From positions 1 through 64,000 of the forward strand of contig NZ_JACHOS010000022.1 in assembly GCF_014199985.1 (NCBI RefSeq): a DNA stretch of 64,000 nt, given 5' to 3'. Below are positions 24,212-34,277 of this stretch, piece after piece (position 1 is the stretch's first letter; the number at the start of each line of letters is the position of its first letter). The notes beneath the pieces are model-generated. The model saw only the letters and a program-made list of their open reading frames with translations, made no database searches and was not told the DNA's origin. Position numbers and translations under genes: made by a program. This stretch comes from Methylorubrum rhodesianum. Its GTDB lineage: Bacteria; Pseudomonadota; Alphaproteobacteria; Rhizobiales; Beijerinckiaceae.

Positions 24212-26635
24212 TCAGGCGCCGCCCAGCACGAGCCGCATCTTGGTCGCGAGTTCCTCGCGCTGGTAGGGCTTGCTGAGGAGCGGCAGGTCGGCCGGCACGC
24301 CCTGGTCGTCGAGCGCCGTGCCGGTGTAGCCCGAGGTCAGCAGCACCCTCAGTCCCGGGCGCAGGCGCCGCGCCTCGACCGAGAGCTGTACCCCGTTCAT
24401 CCCGCCTGGCATCACCACGTCCGAGAACAGGATGTCGATCCGCTCCGGCCCCTGTAGGCGGTCGAGCGCCTCGCTGGCCTGCGTGGCGGTCAGCGTCCGG
24501 TAGCCGAGCTCGCCCAGGCTCTCCACCGCCATCTCCAGCACCGCCGGCTCGTCCTCGACCACGAGCACCACCTCGTCAGCGGCCGCCCGGCGCAGCGGCA
24601 GCAACCCCTCCGGCCGGCTCTCCGCCACCTGCCCGACCGAGCGCGGCAGGTAAAGCTCCACGCTCGTGCCGCGACCGGACTCGCTCTTGATCTGCGCGTG
24701 GCCACCGGCCTGCCGCACGAAGCCGTAGACCTGGCTCAACCCGAGGCCCGTGCCCTTGCCGACGTCTTTGGTCGTGAAGAACGGCTCGAAGGCGCGCGCC
24801 ATCGTGGCTGTGTCCATGCCGTGGCCGGTATCCGTCACCGCGACGAGCACGTAAGCACCGGGGCAGAGATCCGGTCGGTCGGCGAGTTCGCCGGGGTCGA
24901 GATGCGCGTTGCAGGTCTTCACCGTCAGCGTGCCGCCGCCCGGCATCGCGTCGCGGGCGTTCACGGCGAGGTTCAGCACCGCGCTCTCGAACTGCCCCGG
25001 GTCAAGCCGGACCGGGTCTAGGCTGGCGTCGAGGTCGAACCGCACCTCGATGGTCTCGCCCAGCGCGCGCCGCAGCAGGCCCTGGAAGTCCTTGAGCAGA
25101 CGGTTCGGGTTGACCGTTTCGGGGCGCAGCACCTGCCGGCGCGAGAAGGCCAGGAGCTTCTCGGTCACCTCGGCACCCCGCTTGGCCGCCTGCAGGCCGG
25201 AGGCCGCTAGCCGCGTGACGCGCCCCTCGTCTCCGGGCCGGCGCACGATCATGTCGAGGTTGCCCACGATGATGGTGAGCAGGTTGTTGAAGTCATGGGC
25301 CACGCCCCCGGTGAGCTGGCCGATGGCTTCCATCTTCTGCGCCTGGTTCAGGCGCTCCTCCGCCTCGTGCTGGCGCGTCGTGTCCATGACGATGCCGGCC
25401 AAGCCCCGTACCTGCCCCGCGTCTCCGAGGTACGCCTTGCCGCGCAGCGCGATCCAGCGCATCGCGCCGTCGTCGGCGCGCCGGATGCGGCAGTGCAGGT
25501 CGATGCGCTCTCGCCCGACGGCGTCCTCCAGCGCCGCGCGCGCAAGGGCTCGGTCCTCCGGGACGACGTGGCGCAGGAAGGTCTCGACGTCCCACGCCGC
25601 GACCGGCCGCTCGTAGCCGAAGATCGCGTCGTGGCGTGGGTGGCGTCGGGACGCGCCCGACCCGAGGTCGAGCTCCCAGTCGCCCATCTCGGCGGCCTCC
25701 AACGCCAGGGCGAGATTGTCGCGCGCGAGCTGCAGCTCGGCCCGGCGCTCCTCGCGCTCGCCGGCCGCGTCCTCGGCTCGGGCGTACAGGAAATCGACCT
25801 CACGCAGGTAGACCCCAAGCAGGATGAGGCCGGCGAACAGCGCTTCCATGCGGCCAGCGAACCAGCCGACCGTGCCGCGGGCGGCGCCCGGCAGGGTGAT
25901 GAGGTTGTCGCAGACCAGCAGGAACAGCGAGACGGCCAGCCAGAGCTGTAGCACGGTGCGGAGGCGCGTGGTCCAGCACAGCACCGCGAGGGCCAGGACC
26001 GTCAGGGCGATGACGGCCGGGCCGACGCCCGAGGTGGTCAGCAGCCAGTAATCGTCGCCCTCCACGCTTTTCGGCAGCAAGTGCACGTAGCGGGTCACCG
26101 CCACGGCCGTGAGAGCGGCAGCCGCCACGGTCCCGGCGACGGCGAGCAGGCCGACCCGGTCTGTTCGCGGCGGAGGGATCGACCGGTCGCGTCCGTTGCC
26201 TTCCATGATGGCGTAGGGCAGCGCGAACAGAGGGGGGCCGAGATGCCAGAAGGTCCAGAGCCAGGTCGTGGTGTCCGGTCCGCTGCCGAGGATGCGTCCC
26301 TGCGCCAGGACGTTCGGGAAAGACAGCATCTGCAGGAGCACGGCCAGCGTCACGTAGAGGCTGCCGGTCGCGAGCACGAGCAGCGAGCCCGAGCGGGTGC
26401 GGCGATACTGGACCAGGAAGAGGTAGGTGGTCAGCCCGTAGACCACGATGAGCGCCGATTGATACACGGGCACGAAGCCCGGCATCGGCGGCATGGGTCG
26501 GCTCGCGAAGGGCAGGAGCGCGAGCGTGACAGCGCCGAAGGCGAGGCTGACGAGGCCGGCGGTCAGGCGCTGCGTCTTGCCGGCCCGGGCGGTTGCGAGG
26601 GTTGCGAGCGCGGGGCTCGCGGTAGCCGTGCCCAT
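24212..26635 (-). CDS. Hybrid sensor histidine kinase (MASE4-PAS-HisKA-HATPase-REC)
   Basis: About 807 residues in the inner membrane. An N-terminal multi-spanning sensor (GLVSLAFGAVTLALLPFASR and later helices) resembles MASE4. Then a PAS domain (EAAEMGDWELDLGSG; RRADDGAMRWIALRGKAYLG), H-box QLTGGVAHDFNNLLTIIVGN, N-box NLAVNARDAMPGGG, G-boxes (DTGHGMD, GKGTGLGLSQVYG) and a receiver (VVLVVEDEPAVLEM, DVVMPGGMNG, SKPY). ATG 26635 has a GGAG site; the frame extends upstream to 26731. Signal unknown. Next to a second kinase of the same build. Confidence 0.9.
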   Translation of the reverse strand: MGTATASPALATLATARAGKTQRLTAGLVSLAFGAVTLALLPFASRPMPPMPGFVPVYQSALIVVYGLTTYLFLVQYRRTRSGSLLVLATGSLYVTLAVLLQMLSFPNVLAQGRILGSGPDTTTWLWTFWHLGPPLFALPYAIMEGNGRDRSIPPPRTDRVGLLAVAGTVAAAALTAVAVTRYVHLLPKSVEGDDYWLLTTSGVGPAVIALTVLALAVLCWTTRLRTVLQLWLAVSLFLLVCDNLITLPGAARGTVGWFAGRMEALFAGLILLGVYLREVDFLYARAEDAAGEREERRAELQLARDNLALALEAAEMGDWELDLGSGASRRHPRHDAIFGYERPVAAWDVETFLRHVVPEDRALARAALEDAVGRERIDLHCRIRRADDGAMRWIALRGKAYLGDAGQVRGLAGIVMDTTRQHEAEERLNQAQKMEAIGQLTGGVAHDFNNLLTIIVGNLDMIVRRPGDEGRVTRLAASGLQAAKRGAEVTEKLLAFSRRQVLRPETVNPNRLLKDFQGLLRRALGETIEVRFDLDASLDPVRLDPGQFESAVLNLAVNARDAMPGGGTLTVKTCNAHLDPGELADRPDLCPGAYVLVAVTDTGHGMDTATMARAFEPFFTTKDVGKGTGLGLSQVYGFVRQAGGHAQIKSESGRGTSVELYLPRSVGQVAESRPEGLLPLRRAAADEVVLVVEDEPAVLEMAVESLGELGYRTLTATQASEALDRLQGPERIDILFSDVVMPGGMNGVQLSVEARRLRPGLRVLLTSGYTGTALDDQGVPADLPLLSKPYQREELATKMRLVLGGA

Positions 26636-26847
26636 CGTGTGCTCCGTGACGAAGCGCGATGGCTGACCGTGCGGTAAGTCGCTCGCGAAGCACAGGGGTA
26701 CCATGGCTTCGGCCGAGGCGCCATTTGTCACCTCGGCAAGCGCCCGAACCGGCGTTCGTATCCGGAGGCGTCGATGGCGCCTCCACCCTCTCGCCTCGAC
26801 GGAGGGCGCCGCACCCCCGGGCCGGCGGAGCGGACCGGCGAAGAAGC

Positions 26848-29025
26848 CTATATCTCCCAGGGGGCGGCACGGACCTGCCGCATGCGCGCGATGACCGTCC
26901 TCAGGACCTTCCCGAGCTGCTCGGCCGAGTAGGGCTTGCGCACGAGCTCGAAGCCGTGGGCATCGTCGCTCGCCAGCACGTGGCTGTAGCCGGAGGTGAG
27001 CACCACCGGCAGTTCCGGGTGGAGTTCCCGCAGCCGCTTGGCGAGTTCGACGCCGCCCATGCCCGGCATCACCACATCGGAGAACACGGCGTCGAAGCGG
27101 AAGGGCACTGCCTCGATCTCCGCGAGCGCCGCCTCAGCGGTTTGTGCCAGGAATGTGCCGTAGCCGAGGTCGTGCAGGATCTGGGTGCAGAAGCGGCCGA
27201 CCTCGATGTTGTCCTCCACCACTAGGATGCACTGGTCGACTTCCTCGACTGGGGCGCCCTCCAGCTCCGCATCCGTCCCCGCCGCGTCCGCCTGCGCGTC
27301 GGCTTGCGCGTCGGCCTGCGCGTCGGCCTGCGGCAGGTAGACCGTGAAGGTGGTGCCACGCCCGACCACGCTGGAGACGTCGACGTCGCCGCCGGATTGT
27401 TTGGCAAAGCCGATGACCTGGCTCAATCCCAACCCGGTGCCCCTGCCGACTTCCTTGGTCGTGAAGAACGGCTCGAAGATCCGTCCGACCTGGTCTGCCG
27501 CGATGCCCGTGCCGGTGTCCGTGACCGACAGCACCACGAAGTGGGTCGCCGCGCCGGCATGGCCGCGGATGGCGGGCTTCGGCCGGTCGCAGGCCAGGGC
27601 GATGGACAGCGTGCCCTCACCGCCCATGGCGTCGCGCGCGTTCACCGCGAGGTTCACCAGCGCGGTCTCGAACTGGCTGACGTCGGCGCGCACGAAGCAG
27701 GGAGTGTCAGGCTTCTCCGTCACGATGCGAATGCGCGCGCCCATGAGGGAGTCGAGCATCGTCGCCACGCCGGCCAGGCGCTCGCCGGCGTCGAACACCT
27801 CCGGCTTGAGCGCCTGACGCCGGGCGAAGGCGAGGAGCTGCTCCGTCAACTTCGCTGCCCGCTCCACCGTATCGGAGACCGCGTCCATGTACCGGGTGCG
27901 TCGCTCCTCGGGGAGGTTGGGCCGGCGCAGGAACTCGATGGACGAGCGGATGATGGTCAACAGGTTGTTGAAGTCGTGCGCCACCCCGCCGGTGAGCTGG
28001 CCGATGGCCTCCATCTTCTGGGCCTGCACCAAGGCATCCTGCGCCTCGGCAAGCTCGCGGGTCCGCTCCTCGACCCGCCGCTCCAGGGCTTCGTTCATGC
28101 CCCGTAAGGTCTCCCGCAGCCGCCGCTCGGCAATGGCGCGCCGGTCGATGTTGCGCGCCATCCGGATGACCAGCGCGGCCAGCCAGAGGGTGAGCACGAT
28201 GACGAGGAGCGCCGTGCCGGTCCCGGCTTCGATCAGGCCGGTACGGACGGCGTGAAGCTCCAGCCATCCCAGAAGTAGCGGCGCGAGCACGACAGCCGGC
28301 AGGAGGTGGCGCGTCAGGGTACCCGCCTCGCCTGCGCCCAGGATGGTAACGACCCAGGGCCGGCTTGGCCGGCTGAAGAGGACGCCCACGGCAAGGATGC
28401 TCAACGTCGTGGCGGTCACGAGCGCCATGCGCGAGAACATCCCCTCCTCGTGGAAGGCATCCAGGCCGTAGGCGTAGCCGAGGCCACCGACCGCCGCGAT
28501 GACGAGGCTGCCCAGTGTGACGAGGGTGCCGAGGCCGCGCAGCCACCGTTTGCCCGCACCCTGAAGGAGGAGGCCCACCGCGGTCGCCAGGACGCTCGCG
28601 GCCGTCGCCAGGGCCATGCCGGTATCCGGCTTGAGCGGTCCGAAGACCAGGCGCTGCACCCAGTCATCGAGCTGGAACTGTCCCGGGGGGATGTACCTCA
28701 GGAGCCCTGCGAGCCCGACAGCCGCCGCCGCCGCCGCGAGCCACCGGCCAGCCTGACGAATGGGTCTGGACGTGCCGGGACGGGTGGCGAGCAGCGCGCA
28801 ACCGAGCAACAGGGTGCCGACGGCGGTCAGGACGACCATCGGCGGCTGCCCGGGGATGATGCGCCGGAGGATGGGTATGTCGAACCACCAGCCGGCCAGA
28901 ACCGTCAGCGCGGTGGCGACACCGAAGCCGCCGCTCGCCCATGCGATCCACCGCGTTCGAGGAACGACGTTCATTGGGCTCGATCGTGACGGCAGCCCCG
29001 GATGAGGCAACTCGCTCTCAGACAT
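26848..29025 (-). CDS. Hybrid sensor histidine kinase with multi-helix membrane sensor and receiver
   Basis: About 725 residues. The N-terminal half is an eight-or-so helix membrane sensor (ASGGFGVATALTVLAGWWF onward). A coiled linker (NEALERRVEERTRELAEAQD) leads to the H-box GQLTGGVAHDFNNLLTIIRS, N-box NLAVNARDAMGGEG, EPFFTTKEVGRGTGLGLSQV and a receiver (CILVVEDNIEVGRF, DVVMPGMGGVEL, RKPYS). A tandem QADA repeat forms the hinge before the receiver. Start uncertain: ATG 29025 or 28974; no clear ribosome site at either. Confidence 0.88.
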   Translation of the reverse strand: MSESELPHPGLPSRSSPMNVVPRTRWIAWASGGFGVATALTVLAGWWFDIPILRRIIPGQPPMVVLTAVGTLLLGCALLATRPGTSRPIRQAGRWLAAAAAAVGLAGLLRYIPPGQFQLDDWVQRLVFGPLKPDTGMALATAASVLATAVGLLLQGAGKRWLRGLGTLVTLGSLVIAAVGGLGYAYGLDAFHEEGMFSRMALVTATTLSILAVGVLFSRPSRPWVVTILGAGEAGTLTRHLLPAVVLAPLLLGWLELHAVRTGLIEAGTGTALLVIVLTLWLAALVIRMARNIDRRAIAERRLRETLRGMNEALERRVEERTRELAEAQDALVQAQKMEAIGQLTGGVAHDFNNLLTIIRSSIEFLRRPNLPEERRTRYMDAVSDTVERAAKLTEQLLAFARRQALKPEVFDAGERLAGVATMLDSLMGARIRIVTEKPDTPCFVRADVSQFETALVNLAVNARDAMGGEGTLSIALACDRPKPAIRGHAGAATHFVVLSVTDTGTGIAADQVGRIFEPFFTTKEVGRGTGLGLSQVIGFAKQSGGDVDVSSVVGRGTTFTVYLPQADAQADAQADAQADAAGTDAELEGAPVEEVDQCILVVEDNIEVGRFCTQILHDLGYGTFLAQTAEAALAEIEAVPFRFDAVFSDVVMPGMGGVELAKRLRELHPELPVVLTSGYSHVLASDDAHGFELVRKPYSAEQLGKVLRTVIARMRQVRAAPWEI

Positions 29026-29222
29026 TCCACACCGACCGGCCACTTACTCGTTGTGTCACCCGCATGCGCCACTCGTGTCGTGCTCGCTCGTGCGTCGCCA
29101 TTAGCGTGTCATATCGCGGCCAGGGGTGGCACTTGGCACCGTGTTCCACGGTTAAGTTTGCCGACAGCGGCGAAGCTTCTTCCCTCGCTACCAGTCCTCG
29201 CGCGCAACACAATCACGCGCTA

Positions 29223-30061
29223 GGTCGCGAACCCATAATGGCTGGCACGGTTGAGCCGCAGCATCGTTAGCCCTCTGAGCAGGAGGGGCTTGGATGGCGC
29301 GGTTTGACCTGACGGATGCGGAGTGGGCGGTGATCGAGCCGCTGTTGCCGACGGACGTGCGCGGCAAGGAGCGCGTGGACGACCGGCGGGTTCTGAACGG
29401 GATCTTCTGGCGGCTGCGCACGGGCGCACCCTGGGCCGATATCCCGGCGCGCTATGGCCCACATACGACCTGCAGCAACCGCTTCCGGCGCTGGCGCAAG
29501 CGTGGCATCTGGGATCGGCTTCTGGACGCGGTGTCAGAGGCTTACGAGGGCGACCTGCAGATGATCGACGCCACGAGCGTGCGGGTGCATCAGCATGCCG
29601 CCTGCGCCCAAAAAAAGAGGGCGGATCCGGTGGCATGGGTCGCTCGCGCGGCGGCCTGACGAGCAAGATCCACGCGCTGGTGGATGCCGAAGGTCGTCCC
29701 GTGGCGCTGAAGATCACGGAAGGCCAAGCGCATGACGGGCGTTCGGCCGCCGACATGCTGGGCGGGTTGGGTGCCGGTCAGATCCTGCTGGGGGACCGAG
29801 CCTACGACAGCAACGCACTGCGGACCCGGATGGCCGAGCAAGGTGCATGGGCCAACGTGAAGCCAATGCCCAACCGCAAACAGGTGCTGGCCTTCAGCCC
29901 GTTCTTGTACAAGTACCGCAACCTCGTTGAGCGCTTCTTCAGCAAGATCAAGCACTTCAGAGCTGTTGCCACGCGCTACGACAAGGATCCCGATAACTTC
30001 CTGGCCAGCGTCAAGCTCGCAGCCCTGCGGGTCTGGCTGCGAGCTTTATGAGTCCGCGACC
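29223..30061 (+). mobile_element. IS5-family (IS427-type) insertion sequence
   Basis: Terminal inverted repeats GGTCGCGAACCCATAAT (left) and GGTCGCGGACTCATAAA (right, reverse complement) bound the element; both ends are flanked by TA, the 2-bp target duplication usual for this group. It contains one frameshifted transposase. It sits at the 5' edge of the third sensor kinase gene. Confidence 0.85.
29294..30051 (+). CDS. IS5-family transposase, two frames joined by -1 shift
   Basis: Frame A (29294-29659) starts MARFDLTDAEWAVIEPLLP with a GGAGGGGC ribosome site and holds the first catalytic Asp (QMIDATSVRVHQH). Frame B, to 30051, holds GRSRGGLTSKIHALVDAEGR, the second Asp (LLGDRAYDSN) and the Glu (NLVERFFSKIKHFRAVATRY). 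The two are related by a -1 shift at an A7 run (29610-29616), the usual programmed site in this group, so the transposase may be functional. Confidence 0.82.
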
Positions 30062-32828
30062 TAATCCGCCCCGCATGCCTGCAACGCAAATCTCTGACCC
30101 GGAAACAATGACTCGCGAGGAGCTCGAAGCGGAGGTCCGCCGCCTGCGCGCGCACTCGGCCTCCCTCGCGCAGATGTTCGAGCAGGCCCCGAGCTTCATC
30201 GCCCTGCTGAGCGGACCGGAGCACCGCTTCACGCTGACGAACGCCGCCTACCAGCGTGCCATCGACGACCGCAACGTGACCGGCCGCACCGTGGCCGAGG
30301 CCCTGCCGGACGCCGCCGCCCAGGGCTATGTCGACCTGCTCGACGAGGTCTTCCGCTCCGGCCAGACCCACCGGGCGACGGGCGCCAGATTCGACGTCCA
30401 AGCCGTCCCCGGCGGCCCCGTCAACGAGCGCTACCTCGACTTCGTGTATCAGCCCATCACCGACGCGCACGGCACGATCAGCGGCATCTTCGTCGAGGGC
30501 CATGACGTCACTGAGCGCACCCGGGCCGAGATCGCGCTCCGGGAAAGCGAGGCGCGCTACCGGACCCTGTTCGAGAGCATCGAGGTCGGCTTCTGCATCG
30601 TCGAGATGAAGTTCGAGGGCGCCCGCGCGGTCGACTACCGCATCGTCGAGGCCAATCCCGCTTTCGTGGAGCAGACGGGGGCCGACGTCGCCGGCAAATG
30701 GGTGAGCGAGTTCGCGCCCAACCTGGAGCGGCACTGGTTCGACACCTACGGGCGCGTTGCCCTGACCGGCGAGCCGGCGCATTTCGAGCACTACGCCGAC
30801 GTGTTCGGGCGCTGGTTCGACGTACGGGCGCTGCGCACCGGCAACCCCGCCGCGCACCGGGTCGCGATCTTCTTCTCGGACATCACCGAGCGCCGCCGGG
30901 TCGAGCAGCGCGCGGAAGCCGGCGAGCGCGAGCTTCGCCTGATCACGGACGCGCTGCCGGTCCTCATCGCCTTCATCGACGCCGACCTCGTCTACCGCTT
31001 CGCCAACAAGGCCTATGAGGACTGGTTCTTCCTGCCGCCCGACCAGGTCGTCGGCCGTGACGTTCGGGACCTCCTTACCCCTGAGGCGTACGCCGCACGT
31101 GAACCCTTTCTGGAGCGGGTGTTGGCGGGTGAGGCGGTCACGTTCGAGCTCGACTGGCCGCACCGCGACGGGCGCCACCGGGTCGCCGAGATCCGCTACC
31201 TGCCGCGACGGAACGCCGAGGGCCGCGTCGACGGCTACCACGTGTTCGTTCAGGATGTGACCGTCCGCAAGCAGACCGAGGCCGAGCTCGCCCGGCAGGT
31301 CGCGGCTCGCACGGCCGAGCGCGACTAGGTCTGGCAATCCTCCTCGGACATGCTCTGCGTGGCCAACTTCGACGGCTGCTTCGTCAGCCTCAACCCGGCC
31401 TGGCGCCTGACGCTCGGCTGGACCGAGGCCGAGATGAAGGCGCGCCCCTTCCTCGACTTCGTCCACCCCGATGACATCGCGGCCACGCTGGCGGCGGCCG
31501 AGGGCTTGGCGCGTGGGGAGGCGCAAACGACCTTCGAGAACCGCTACCGGCACCGGGACGGCAGCCATGTCTGGTTGTCCTGGAATGCGGTGCCGCGCGA
31601 CGGTCTGATCTACGCCTCGACGCGCGACGTGACGGAAACCAAAAGGCAGGCCGAGGCGCTCGCCAAAACCGAGGAGGCGTTGCGGCAGTCGCAGAAGATG
31701 GAGGCGGTCGGACAGCTCACCGGGGGCTTGGCCCACGACTTCAACAACTTGCTCGCGGGCATCTCCGGCTCGCTGGAGCTGATGCAGACCCGCATGTCGC
31801 AAGGCAGGATGGGCGACCTCGACCGCTACATGTCGGTGGCACAGGGGGCGGCCAAGCGCGCCGCGGCGCTGACGCATCGCCTGCTCGCTTTCTCCCGACG
31901 CCAGACGCTCGACCCCAAGCCGGCGAACGTGAACCGGCTGGTCGCGGACATGGAGGAACTCGTCCGGCGCACGGTCGGCCCGGCCATCCACCTGGAGGTG
32001 GTAGGCCTCGCGGGTCTGTGGCCGGCGCTGATCGACGTCGGCCAGTTGGAAAATGCGTTGCTCAACCTCTGCATCAACGCGCGCGACGCCATGCCGGGCG
32101 GTGGTCGCATTACCATCGAGACCGCCAACAAGTGGATCGACGAGGCCGGCTCCCGCCAGCACGACCTGCCACCCGGGCAGTATCTCAGCGTCTGCGTGAC
32201 CGACACCGGCACCGGCATGCCGCCAGACCTCGTCGACAAGGTGTTCGAGCCGTTCTTCACCACCAAGCCCACCGGCGAGGGCACGGGCCTCGGTCTGTCT
32301 ATGGTCTACGGCTTCGCCCGCCAGTCCGGCGGACAGGTCCGAATCTATTCCGAGGTCGGCCAGGGCACGACGGTCTGCCTCTACCTGCCGCGCCACTACG
32401 GCGAGGCCGACGAGGACGACGTGACCCGGAGGCTCGCCGAGGTCGAGCGCGCCGGGCAGGGCGAGACGGTGCTCATCGTGGACGACGAGCCTTCGGTGCG
32501 CATGCTGGTGACCGAGGTGCTGGAGGATCTCGGCTACACCGCCATCGAGGCCGCCGACAGCGTCGCCGGCCTGAAGGTGCTGCAGTCGGACGTGCGCATC
32601 GACCTCTTGGTGACGGATGTTGGCCTGCCCGGCGGCATGAACGGGCGCCAGATGGCGGACGCAGGCCGCGAGCGGCGGCCGGACCTGAAGGTGCTGTTCA
32701 TCACCGGCTACGCCGAGAACGCGGTACTCGGGAACGGGTACCTGCGGCCCGGCATGCAGGTCCTCACCAAGCCGTTCGTGCTGGAGACGCTCGCCACGCG
32801 CATCAAGGACCTCATCGTCCAGGCTTGA
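30048..32828 (+). pseudogene. PAS-rich hybrid histidine kinase split by an in-frame TAG
   Basis: Part one (to 31328) carries three PAS-type modules (MFEQAPSFIALLSGPEHRFT; TLFESIEVGFCIVE; LITDALPVLIAFIDADLVYR) and ends ARTAERD-stop. After TAG at 31326-31328 the same frame continues with a fourth PAS (SSSDMLCVANFDGCFVSLNP), H-box GQLTGGLAHDFNNLLAGISG, N-box NLCINARDAMPGGG, GEGTGLGLSMVYG and a receiver (ETVLIVDDEPSVRMLV, DVGLPGGMNGRQM, KPF). No membrane segment is visible. The listed 5' end overlaps the IS5 end; ATG 30075 or 30108 may be the native start. The downstream half could still be translated from ATG 31350. Confidence 0.75.
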
Positions 32829-32873
32829 CCGACGCGTTCGTGCCGCACGCGATGCCGATGCCTGGGCGCCGCC

Positions 32874-33130
32874 TCATGGGCGACGAGGTGGGAGCCCCCT
32901 GTCGAGGGTCTCGCGGAACGGGATATCGAACAGAACGGGCCCCGCCTCGTTCGCGACCAAGAAGCTGTACCCCCCGCGGGTGCCCCCCGGCGCGCACCAG
33001 CTCGGCCGTGAGGTTCGGGATGGCGGCGCACGCCTTCAGGGAGGCCGCCTCGGCGCTGGCGAGTTCGAGCCCGTCCTCGTCGGCCTCCAAGGCGGCCCTG
33101 GGCGCACACGTCGAAGAAGAAGACCGGCAT
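32874..33130 (-). pseudogene. DUF6894-like small protein, frameshifted
   Basis: Starts MPVFFFDVCAQGR, then needs a +1 shift to read LEADEDGLELASAEAASLKA, then another near a G-run to read YSFLVANEAGPVLFDIPFRE. This order matches the small DUF6894-type proteins common in Methylobacterium. Both shifts fall beside C/G homopolymers, so sequencing or assembly error is an alternative to true decay. Confidence 0.55.
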
Positions 33131-33333
33131 GGAGGTGCGTGCCCGCGTCCCCTTCGGTTGTAACCCGCCTCGCGTGGTTCGGTCCCGGGCGGCGAGGATT
33201 CGCACACCGCGGTCGCAACCCGTTCCCGGGGACTGTAGGGTTGTCGGTGCGGGAACCGCCCTCCGATGCTCAAACTTATACACTATCCGTCCGGGACGAC
33301 AGCTCGGGCGCGAGGAACGACAGAAGTCGAGCA

Positions 33334-34017
33334 GTGGCCGGAGAGGCGGTGCAGTTCAGCGCGACGCAGCGGGACGCGGGTGACGGCCCGCCAGGAGCGA
33401 CGGCCACCTTCCCTTATGACCGCACGACCGTGGAGCGGTTCCGCGCGGCGTTCCCTCGGGCGCGGTGGCGCGACGACCTGGGCGCTTGGTTCGTGCCGGG
33501 CGCCACGGCGGAGCGGCGCCTGAACGCCTGGTCCGGCCGCGAGTGGACGGGCGTCCTGGCCCATGCCGACGAACGCGGCCGCGACGCCTTCGCGTTCGAG
33601 CCGCTCGCGAGCCCCTACCTGGAGGCCGCGGACGACCTGGTGGTCCGGACGCCGTATTCCCGCGTCGTCGTCGCCGAGTTGCGGATGGTACCCTGGGCGC
33701 GGTGGGACCCGGCATCGAAGGCGTGGCGCGTGCCGTTCCGGTCGCTGGAGGAGCTGCGCCAACGCTGGCCCGCCATCGAGGATGCCGCCCGTCAGGCCGA
33801 GCCCGAGGAGCGGCGCAAACGCGAGGCGAGCCGCAGGGCCGCGCCCGAGCACGCGGATAGACTGGCCGAGGTCGCCGAGCGCCGCCGCAACCGGTACCCT
33901 TTGCCCGAAGATGCGCTGCCGCCACTCGGGCAAGTGCTGCAGACCCACCTGGTGTGCTCGCGAACGACGCCGAGATGGTCCTCATGGACGAGCCGTTCGG
34001 GGCGCTCGACGCCATGA
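33334..34017 (+). CDS. Uncharacterised FPYDR-type protein with a foreign C-terminal tail
   Basis: About 227 residues. Two similar halves start FPYDRTTVERFRAAFPRARW and VRTPYSRVVVAELRMVPWAR, both with Trp-rich segments (LGAWFVPGATAERRL; KAWRVPFRSLEELRQRW), like HARP-type repeats seen in some helicases; I do not assign a function. From about 33950 the frame enters sequence belonging to an ABC ATPase read out of phase (SRTTPRWSSWTSRSG), so the native C-terminus is lost. GTG 33334 start is tentative. Confidence 0.5.
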   Translation: MAGEAVQFSATQRDAGDGPPGATATFPYDRTTVERFRAAFPRARWRDDLGAWFVPGATAERRLNAWSGREWTGVLAHADERGRDAFAFEPLASPYLEAADDLVVRTPYSRVVVAELRMVPWARWDPASKAWRVPFRSLEELRQRWPAIEDAARQAEPEERRKREASRRAAPEHADRLAEVAERRRNRYPLPEDALPPLGQVLQTHLVCSRTTPRWSSWTSRSGRSTP

Positions 34018-34277
34018 CCCGCGAGCGTCTGCAGGACGAGCTCGTCGATCTGTGGGCGCGGACCGGCCTCACCGTGCTGTTCGTCACCCACGCCATTGAG
34101 GAGGCGATTTTCCTCGCCGACCGCATCGTGATGATGTCGCCGGGGCCGGGCCGGATCGAGGCCGTTCACACCGTCGACCTGCCGCGGCGCCGGGACGTGT
34201 CGAGCCCCGCCTTCAACGACCTGCGCCGCATGCTGTCGGCCCAGCTCCACAGCCACCACGCGCCGAAGGCTGCCTGA
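33954..34277 (+). pseudogene. Truncated ABC ATPase (nitrate/taurine/cyanate type), C-terminal third
   Basis: Begins abruptly inside the Walker B region (LANDAEMVLMDEPFGALDAM) and continues through TVLFVTHAIEEAIFLADRIV to a normal C-terminus. Walker A and the signature motif are missing: the gene was cut at about 33950 and joined to the preceding protein gene. Its stop overlaps the start of the hydrolase gene by 1 bp (TGATG), so those two were once an operon. Confidence 0.8.

Noticed and set aside
2834..31328. Amber-codon recoding, because two genes here are interrupted by TAG
   Set aside because: Other broken genes in the window carry TGA or frameshifts, the PAP2 protein has also lost catalytic residues, and no suppressor tRNA or recoding element was seen. 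Ordinary decay is simpler.
29976..32396. An 806-codon minus-strand frame opposite the split PAS kinase
   Set aside because: Its content mirrors the kinase codons (LADVDQ, GEAVDEVGV) with no motif of its own; it also runs into the IS5 element. Shadow frame.
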